Below are positions 56,581 to 64,000 of a stretch of DNA of 64,000 nt, piece by piece. Every line of letters begins with the position of its first letter. Positions within the stretch are counted from its first letter, which is position 1. Under the pieces are notes generated by a model that worked only from the letters and a program-made list of their open reading frames with translations, searched no databases and was not told the DNA's origin. Location: assembly GCA_023101885.1 (NCBI GenBank), contig JALPQD010000305.1, positions 108,276-172,275 of the forward strand, written 5' to 3'. The translations under genes and the position numbers were made by a program. Source of the stretch: Typhlomys cinereus (lineage: Eukaryota > Chordata > Mammalia > Rodentia > Platacanthomyidae).

Positions 56581-57300
56581 TTTTTTGTTTTCCTTAAGGT
56601 GACTTTTGATGAATAAATGTTCTGCATGTCAACATGAACTTTTCCCTTCTAGCCAGATTTACAGTTTAGGCAGGTTTTATATCACTGGCAAAGTCAATCA
56701 GTTTTTGTGGCGGAGGAAGGTGTTCCCTGTCTAGGCATTGACAGGACCATTTGGAGAAAAGTCACACAGGAGGAGGTAATGGAACGAAATGTCTCCTGCT
56801 AGATGGCAATCTCACAAGGTTTCGGGTCCCTGGAGCCAGGTCAAGATGGTTATTGGCTAGTGACCTTTCACGTAGTTCAGATTTTATTGTCCCCCAAGGC
56901 CAGGGCCATGACTCAGGTGCAGTCCAGCCAGCTGCAGTCTTTGAGGGATGGGTCCGTCCCAGTGTCCTCCAAGTCCTGTCAGCTAGCTCTCAGCCTTCCA
57001 GGGAGCTTGGGACCTGGATTGTGGTCACCCTGGGGATTTTCACGTTTCCTGCAATCACCCCCAGAGGGATGGCTAGAACAGGCTGCAGTTGTGTGTTTAC
57101 CTTCCTTGGCCTAGGTGGCTGGAGATAGCTGGGATTGGGGGTTCTCTTCCCCCAGACGGGTCAGGCTCTGATCAAACTACCAGTGAGTAGACAAGGTTCT
57201 GCTAAAACAGCTTCTCCCAAGAAAAGGTGCAGCACCCATGTAGAGGACACAGAACCATGTGATGGCAAAGACTGCAGGACAGCTGCCATGTGATCAACCT
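56581..57300. other. Intergenic, no feature recognised
   Basis: Unique-looking sequence. Open frames on the plus strand (56751-57128) have no domain. Confidence 0.45.
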
Positions 57301-57437
57301 TGTATGCATGTACACATGTGTGTGCATATGTAAGTGTGCTGGTGTGTGTGTGCGCGCCTGTGCATATATGCCTGTGTGTGTGCAGTGTGTGTGCATGTGT
57401 GTGTGTGTGCATGTGTGTGGGGTGTGTGTGTGCATGT
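57301..57437 (+). repeat. TG-rich imperfect microsatellite
   Basis: TGTGTGCATGTG-type units, alternating purine and pyrimidine with CGCGCC at about 57352. Confidence 0.9.
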
Positions 57438-57819
57438 AGGAACTGAGAAACAGAATGTTCTAGAATATTTCAAGATGATCTCTTCGAGGCTCTCCCTGCC
57501 CAAGGCATGGGAGGGTTCCCTCATCTTTTTTGCATGTGGACCGGATAGTACTCCTGGAGGAACTTTAAATGCTCAGACTTACTTCCCTAGGCCTTCACAA
57601 TTTGGAACGTTCAGGCCAGGTTTCCTTCCCCATTGCTGGGCCCACAGTGACTTTCTGCTGTGATTCCCTGGATCTATCTGTCTGACTTTCCAGTTCTGGG
57701 CACCTGTTGGCATTGAAGCCACTTTCCTGATGCATCAGTTTGTTCAGCTTACTGTAGATTGAAGTTGGAAATCTCTCTTATCTGACATCTCATTTTTCTC
57801 ATCTTCTTTGACCTCAATC

Positions 57820-58780
57820 ATTATTTTTTTATTTATTAATTTTTCTATTTTACAAATATATTGAGTATTCATCCCCACTTCCCTTCCCTCCCCCTTTCCT
57901 TCCTTCCCTTCATCAGTCCCTCCCACTCTCTCCTATCCTTCCACCTGTCTGCTTCTATGGGCCCCAGGGTTCCCTTGGCTTGTCTACTCCTGTGGGGGCT
58001 CAGGCCTCTGTGGTATATGAAATTACTTCTCTTCAGGCCACTCCACTGATATGGGAATTTCCCTTCACTCATCTAGCTTTAGACCCAAAGGTTTCCACTC
58101 TAAGTTCCCATCTTTCTTGAGTTCCTAGGTAGTCTGTGGGGGCATATCAGTATGTCAGTTATTATGCAGGTCTGGGAAGGACAAGTCCCATTGCAGTGAC
58201 ATCCCAGATGCAACAGTCCTGCCTTGAGTGGAATGCCCTGTCTAATGGTGAACCTTCCCACCTTTAGGTTCTTACAATCTCACCAGCCCCTCCCCTGTGA
58301 GGCCGCCAAAGCCTTGGGATAGGGAGAGATGAAGTCGGCCTGACTCTGGGTAAGCCCTGATATTCTGCATTATGGTAGCCATTGCTGTCCACTTCACTGC
58401 TCCTCTATTGCTCTATGCCTCATCCTGTCAGGGCATTGTGCTCTCTACTTCTACTGTAGAAGACTTCTAGGCTGAATGTTAGGCAGTTTGATGTACTGTC
58501 TTCCTACATATAGGTTTATTGGCTGTCTTCCCGATCTATTTCCTTCCCTTTTTTAAGGTTCTTGTTCTAGTTTACAGTAATTGGGATGTGTACCATTCTG
58601 ACAAGCAGGTCTTGACTCCAATCAGAAAGCTGTTGATTGTCTCCTTGATACTCATGCCACTATTGCACCAGTGGTCACCTGTTGCCAGGGTGATTTTTAT
58701 TGCAACTTACAGATCTATGCCATTGATGGGGCTTGTGATTATTTCTTTTCCCTAGCAGTTTTTACAATATTCTTTATCTC
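57820..58780 (-). mobile_element. L1 3' UTR-like fragment
   Basis: A poly-T/TTTA start is followed by a pyrimidine-rich stretch (57875-57940) and text resembling rodent L1 3' UTR (CACCTGTTGCCAGGGTGATT, ATTGGGATGTGTACC). It is clearly not the same subfamily as the L1 at 42-48 kb. Confidence 0.45.
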
Positions 58781-58834
58781 AATTATTTTTTAAACTAGGG
58801 TATGTCCCTTGGACATCTCATAATTTAGTTTTGG

Positions 58835-59245
58835 TTTGTTACTGAGACAGGGTATCACTGTAGTAGTCTAAACTGGCCTCAAACTTCTGGCAATCTTGCT
58901 GTTGATTCACCATACCTGTCTTAATCCTTATTTATGAATTTTAAATTTAACTCTGAGTGTTGGGTTCAGCCTTGGTCAGCTTTGTCATTACTTTGTTGCA
59001 GAAAGTTCTCACCAAACTTTTGATTCTCATTTATCATTTTCTTTTTCTGTAGTGTTTTATTTATTATTACTTATGACAGAGAAAGATGGAAAGGAGAGAG
59101 GGAGAGAGAAACACAGAGAGAGAAAGGAGGGAGGGGGAGAAAGTGCACATGTAGAGGTCAGAGATCAACTTTCAGTTTGTTCTATTCTTTCACCATGTGG
59201 GCTCCAGGGATGGAACACAGATTGCCAGGTTTATGCTTGGCTAAA
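58835..59245 (-). mobile_element. B1-like and B3-like SINEs
   Basis: 58835-58930 is a reversed B1 (TACTGAGACAGGGTATCAC). 59052-59245 is a reversed tRNA-type SINE with a GA-rich tail (59083-59140). Confidence 0.55.
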
Positions 59246-59494
59246 TCACCTGCTGGGACAGGTGATCATTCAAAGGCATTCTTTTGGTTAGTTTATTTAA
59301 GGGATTAGTGAGGAAGCACTGTATATCCTTTGAGTTTTTTTTTAAAAAAATATCAGACTTCCATTTTCATAACTTACTCATTTCATGACATAGAGTATAC
59401 CAGCTGGGAAAGTACACATGTACCCAGGTAAGGTGTTCACTGGAGGTTGTAGAGTAGTTAAACAATGCTTGTGGGGAAGAGCACTCTTAGTGAG

Positions 59495-59905
59495 GTCGAA
59501 TTCACCCATTTAAAGGGTGTGCTTTAATGCCTTTTAGTATATACAGAGTTATTGAATGATTACATTAATTAACCCCAGATACTTAAAACAACTCTAAAAA
59601 AACCTTGCACCTTTAAGCACTCATTGCTTATTCTTTCTTCCCTCGACCCCTGCCAACCAAGAACCTTTTGTATGTCTCATTGGATTAGACTTTTGCAGAA
59701 ATTTCATACAAATGAACTGATAAACTTGTGTGATCGTTTATGAGTGACTTTCCTTATCAAGCATGAGGTTTCAAAGTGCATCCATGGTGTGGCATATATT
59801 GGTATTTCATTCTTTTTCTGGCTTAATGTATTCCACTTTGATTTGAGAATTATAGTGCCATTCATCCATTTAAGTGCATTTCGTTTGCAGTAATAATTGG
59901 AAGGT
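59495..59905 (-). mobile_element. Old L1 fragment
   Basis: Reversed L1M-type 3' words: CACCCATTTAAAGGGTG, CAGAAATTTCATACAAATG, CCATGGTGTGGCATATATTGG, CATTCATCCATTTAAGTGC. Confidence 0.7.
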
Positions 59906-59971
59906 ATACTGAAGGTATGAGGCTTGAGCTGCTTTAATTATTGTTGTTTAATTGGAGAAGGGTATATTGGA

Positions 59972-60068
59972 CCTTCCTTCCTTCCTTCCTTCCTTCCTTC
60001 CTTCCTTCCTTCCTTCCTTCCTTCCTTCCTTCCTTCCTTCCTTCCTTCCTTCCTTCCTTCCTTCCTTC
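59972..60068 (+). repeat. (TTCC)n microsatellite
   Basis: About 95 bp of nearly perfect TTCC units. The flank TTTTGACATGCATGCACTATC recurs beside the tract at 60700. Confidence 0.95.
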
Positions 60069-60260
60069 TTTCTTTTGACATGCATGCACTATCACATCCA
60101 GATATTTTTTTCCAATTTTTGACACAGGGTCTGGCTTTTTAGCCCTGCTGACTTGCCATTTGCTATGTATCCCGGCTTGCCTTGAACTTGCAGTAATTCC
60201 CCGTTCCTCAGCCTATCAAATTCTGGAATTATGTTCATAAACTACTGTGTCCAGCTAGAT
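60069..60260 (-). mobile_element. B1-like SINE preceded by a shared 45-bp flank
   Basis: TTTTTGACACAGGGTCTGG onward is reversed B1. The preceding GACATGCATGCACTATCACATCC is repeated at about 60798. Confidence 0.55.
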
Positions 60261-60694
60261 GTATTTCCTAATACTTAGAGAATGGAATCTTGGGTCTTGA
60301 GATAGATATCATGCCCATGAGAGATCTATTCATACCGAATATCTGAATCCCTGGTTTCCTGTCCTATACAGGGCATCGAGAAGGGCTGGCATGTCGACCT
60401 CATTCTAGCCAGGTCATTAGTGCACTCGAGGCTTTGGTTAGTCAACCTTGCAAACTCTGAATCCTATTTCCAGAGGCTTAGTGAGATTCAACGTGAGGTG
60501 AATGCATTGATGCCAATGAATTTCATCTTTGCTGAGGTCTTTTAGACTTTTTCAGAGTATAGGCTGTCTGTTCTCTGAACAGGTCTGTGTATGTCCCTCT
60601 GGTCATGTTGGCTTCTTACTCTCATTATGCTTCTGGAGGCTGTGAAAGGCAATGAAAAGAGGGCTCAGCTTGTGAGTCACTAACTGGAGACCTT
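60261..60694. other. Intergenic, no feature recognised
   Basis: Nothing can be supported here. Confidence 0.45.
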
Positions 60695-60850
60695 CTTTTC
60701 TTCCTTCCTTCCTTCCTTCCTTCCTTCCTTCCTTCCTTCCTTCCTTCCTTCCTTCCTTCTTCTTTCCTTCTTTCCTTCCTTCCTTTTTCTTTCTTTTGAC
60801 ATGCATGCACTATCACATCCAGATTTTCTTTTTCAGTTTTTGCACAGGCA
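60695..60850 (+). repeat. Second (TTCC)n tract with shared flank
   Basis: TTCC units to about 60790, then the same flank as at 60072-60120. Confidence 0.9.
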
Positions 60851-61394
60851 CACAAAGAAGGGACTTATTCTCCATGAATTCTCACAGTGTCCTTTCTACT
60901 TGTCAGAAGTGCAGACCTTCCTTATCAGTGTCTTTACCTCAGTCTGAGATGCCTAAAGGCTATTTCTTTGGCACTGCAACCCTTACAACTGCACTTTAGG
61001 ATTGGCCTTCATCACAGTTGCTTTGTGTCTAAGAAGATAGGCTCTCAAGCTTCCATGGGTATCTTCTACTGCAGTTTTATATGTTCTGAATCACATGTTC
61101 CCAGTTGCCATCACTGTTTCTCCTCCTCCTCCTTTTCCTCCACTTTCTCTTTCATCATCTTGGTATTTCTGTAATTTCGTTTTCTAAATCGTTTGAAATA
61201 AATAACATATGACATCTGTACATACTAATGGGGCATGCACGATAATCAGATATGTCTATACTATCTGCAATGCTGAAATGAGAGTAATTGGCATTTTTGT
61301 AGTTTTGAAGTTCTTTTTTCCCCCCTGTAAGTCATAGACACTTCATATGAATGTGAATGCTGCCATAATCTTTATAAACATTTTTTGGCCATAT
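60851..61394. other. Intergenic, AT-rich
   Basis: No repeat or gene can be supported. Confidence 0.45.
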
Positions 61395-61760
61395 CTAATG
61401 TATTAGTTAGTCTTCTTGTTGCTGTTACAACAAAAGTTACTTAAGGAAGGAAGGGAAGGTTCATTTGACTCACAGTTCAAAAGTATAATCCATCTGGTGG
61501 GAAAGTCAGGGCCAGAGTGTGAGGTAGCTGGCCACATTGCATCCACAGTCAGGAAAGAGAGTGGCGTGTGCCAGTATTCCCTTATTCAGAGGACTACTGT
61601 GAAGCCTTTATATGCTGCCTGGGACCCCAGCGCATGGAATGGCCCTGGCCCCACATTTAGGACTGACTTTCTCATTTCAGTCAACCTAATCTTGAAATTC
61701 CCACAATCTTGTTTCCATGGTGATTCTAAATGTTATCGGGCTAAAAATTAAGATGGACCG
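61395..61760 (-). mobile_element. MaLR-type LTR
   Basis: TGTATTAGTTAGTCTTCTTG and GCTGTTACAACAAAAG followed by TTTGACTCACAGTTCAAAAG is a reversed MaLR LTR 3' end. The rest follows LTR order to about 61760. Confidence 0.5.
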
Positions 61761-62940
61761 GCACATCTGCTAAGTGCCCACTGAATGTGCTCACAGATAG
61801 TACAGCCTCACATACATACACTGAATGCCAAGGATGCCCCCATGTACTGCTTCACTCTGGCAAGAAGACTGTCCTTGCATTGCTCTAAAACATGTGTACT
61901 CTGGATCAAGAATCCCATTCTAAGGATTGGGTTTCTAGTACTATTTCTGGCTCCAATAATTGCACTTGACAGGGTCCCAGTAGGAAAAAAAATATGGGAC
62001 AGAAGAGAACTGAGATAATTTTAAAAGTATAGTGCAAAAATCTGGGACTCACTAATAGCTTTTGTTACTATGTCTAGGTGTGAAGAGATCGGTAGAGGGG
62101 GGAGTGTTCCCAGAAAGCCGGTGTGTAAAGATTGTTTCCAGTCATTTGTCTTTAGAGGAAAGTGACCTTCAGCCAAGAGTCCTTCGAGCTCAGTGTGACC
62201 TTGGGGGGGAGGATGAAGCCAGGGGAGTAAACGTTGTGACCTGATTCTTGGTCTTTTCTTCAGTCTCCCGCTGGGGCACTTCATTGACTAAAGCAACTGG
62301 GAAATAGAGGGCAAGTCTGAGGCAGTCAGCGGGTCACAGAAGACTGGGCAGTGAGCCAAAGACGCTCACGTCCACCACTTTGGGGGGTTCTTTCACATCA
62401 GAAAATGCCTGGGTCCTCAGGTTACAGAAGTTGTGTCAGTATGTAGACTACAGCATGCAATTATCTTCCCTTGGGAATCTATCGAGTTTGTGGATTAAAA
62501 ATGTCTGACTGATCTTTCCTGATGAAGTGTCTGGTTTTCGGTTTGGAAGCCTGCAGAACATTTTCTTCATCATTAGGATTGAGGGCTTGTGCCTGTGCGA
62601 GTGTGAGGTGAGGTTTTTCGTTCAGCCTGCTCAGCACACAGGGAGGCTCAGAGCTTCCATTCCTTCTTTCCTGCGTTCTATCTCTTCGTGTTGCTCATCA
62701 CGTTCTACCCATTCTTTGCATTGCTTAATAAATTTGGTTGCAGCAGCAGCCAGTCTGACGGGTTTAGTATTTGTTGAGCTCGTTGGGAACTTCTAGTACA
62801 GCTATTCTATGGAAGAAGGTCGTCCTCTTCCACAGACCATGCAGCTTCAGAAGGAATGCTCATGGAGGGGTAAAGGATCAGCCCTGGAGATGAATGTGCT
62901 CACAGATGTCACAGCCTCACATACATACTTAAGATTTCTG
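61761..62940. other. Intergenic, no gene recognised
   Basis: It contains two copies of a roughly 40-bp motif (CAGCCTCACATACATAC at 61802 and 62916). Otherwise nothing can be supported. Confidence 0.4.
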
Positions 62941-62962
62941 AGGCTTGTTCTTTCTTTCTTTC

Positions 62963-62994
<32 letters not shown>

Positions 62995-63960
62995 GTCTTC
63001 TTGTCTTTCTTTCTTTTTCTTTCTTTCTTCTTCTTTTCTTTTCTTTCTTTCTTCTTTTCTGTTCTTTCTTTCTCTTCTTTCCTTCTTTCCTTTCTCTTTC
63101 TTTCTTTTCTCGCTCTCTCTCTTCTCTTCTCTTTCTTTCTCTTCTCCCTCCTTCCTTCCCTCCCTCCCCTTCCTTCCTTCCCGTCCTTTCCTTCCTTCCT
63201 TCCTTCCTTCCTTCCTTCCTTACCTTTCCTTCCGTTCCTTCTTTCCTTCCTTCCTATCTTCCCTTCCCTTTCCATCCGTCCTTCCTTCCCCTCCTCTTCC
63301 TCCTTCCTTCCTTCCGCATTTCTACCGTCTTCCATCCGTCTTTCTATTCTTCCTTCCTAGCCTTCCATCCATTCAGTTCTATCTAACCCTTCCGTCCTAT
63401 CCTCCTTTCCATTCCTTCCACCGTCCTTCCCTTCCTTCATTTGTCTTCCATATTCTTTTGTTTTTTTTCCCTTCCTGACCCTCTACCAATTTACTTAAGA
63501 TTAGTTACAATACACCCTTACCTACCTTTCCATTTCTTTTTTCCCTTCCTTCCTTTCTTCCCTTTCCATTCCTGCTTTTCCCGGCCTTCCTGCCTTCCTT
63601 TCCTTTCAAACACTTCCTTTCCTTATCATGGATCCTCCTTCCTTCCTTTTCCGTCCTTCCTTTAAATCCCCCTTCCTTCTTACCTCATCCCCTAAATAAA
63701 CCCTACCGCTATATCCTATCCTTTCCTATCCTATCCTTTCCTATCCTATTCCTTCCTTCCATTCCTATCACTTTCCTTCCTTCTTCCGTCACTGATCCCA
63801 AGATCCTAAATTTCCGTTTACCCATCCTTCCTAATCTGACCTTCCTTTTCCTTCCTGTCCTTCCTTCCCCTATCCTCATTTTTTGTTCCTCGTTGTCTCT
63901 TCTTTGTCTTTCGTTCACACTTTCTACTATCTCTCCTCTTTATCCTTGCTTGCTTTCCTT
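62941..63960 (+). repeat. About 1 kb polypyrimidine tract
   Basis: TTTC units (62945-63130) change to TTCC/TCCC units and then to degenerate pyrimidine-rich text to almost the end of the window. The increasing irregularity to the right may be real decay or poor consensus. Open frames here are repeat artefacts. Confidence 0.9.
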
Positions 63961-64000
63961 CTTCTTCGTAGTCAGCATTTTCACTCGGTGATCCTGAGTG

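Overview
This is nuclear DNA from a mammal, almost certainly a rodent outside the mouse/rat family. It contains one confidently recognised protein-coding gene, Hmgb3. The rest is intergenic sequence dominated by retrotransposons: B1-, ID- and B2/B4-like SINEs, a young L1, MaLR-type LTRs and one ERVK-like solo LTR. The most abundant SINE has a tRNA-derived head with A and B boxes, an unrelated body of about 150 bp, and a (CA)n/AAATAA tail. At least 15 copies are present. This dimeric design resembles the IDL-Geo SINE described from geomyoid rodents (kangaroo rats, pocket mice, pocket gophers), so a heteromyid or geomyid source is plausible; I could not check this against a repeat library. HMGB3 lies at Xq28 in human, so the window is probably X-linked.

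Layout. 1-4.3 kb: intergenic, SINEs and microsatellites. 4.27-16.05 kb: two direct copies of a 3.7-3.8 kb block. The first copy ends exactly at a 25-N assembly gap (7997-8021) and differs from the second mainly by small indels, so it may be an assembly artefact. 16.1-20 kb: mostly unique sequence upstream of Hmgb3. 20.0-21.95 kb: CpG-island promoter. 22.76-25.49 kb: the Hmgb3 coding exons and 3' UTR. 25.5-42 kb: intergenic, with old L1 pieces, a MaLR remnant and an ERVK-like solo LTR with target-site duplication. 42.15-48.49 kb: one essentially full-length antisense L1 with a 12-bp target-site duplication, an open ORF1, a frameshifted ORF2 and a repeated GC-rich 5' UTR monomer. 48.5-64 kb: intergenic, with several long polypyrimidine tracts, all pyrimidine-rich on the plus strand.

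Hmgb3 encodes a complete 200-residue HMG-box chromatin protein (two HMG boxes plus an acidic tail) from four coding exons with clean splice sites and an AATAAA signal about 830 bp after the stop. Most other long open frames are products of CA/TG, GA or TTCC repeats, of CpG-island sequence, or of transposons. I see no convincing novel gene system. The best leads are the duplicated block, the structure of the young L1 and the solo LTR, the lineage-specific SINE, and the Hmgb3 promoter architecture.
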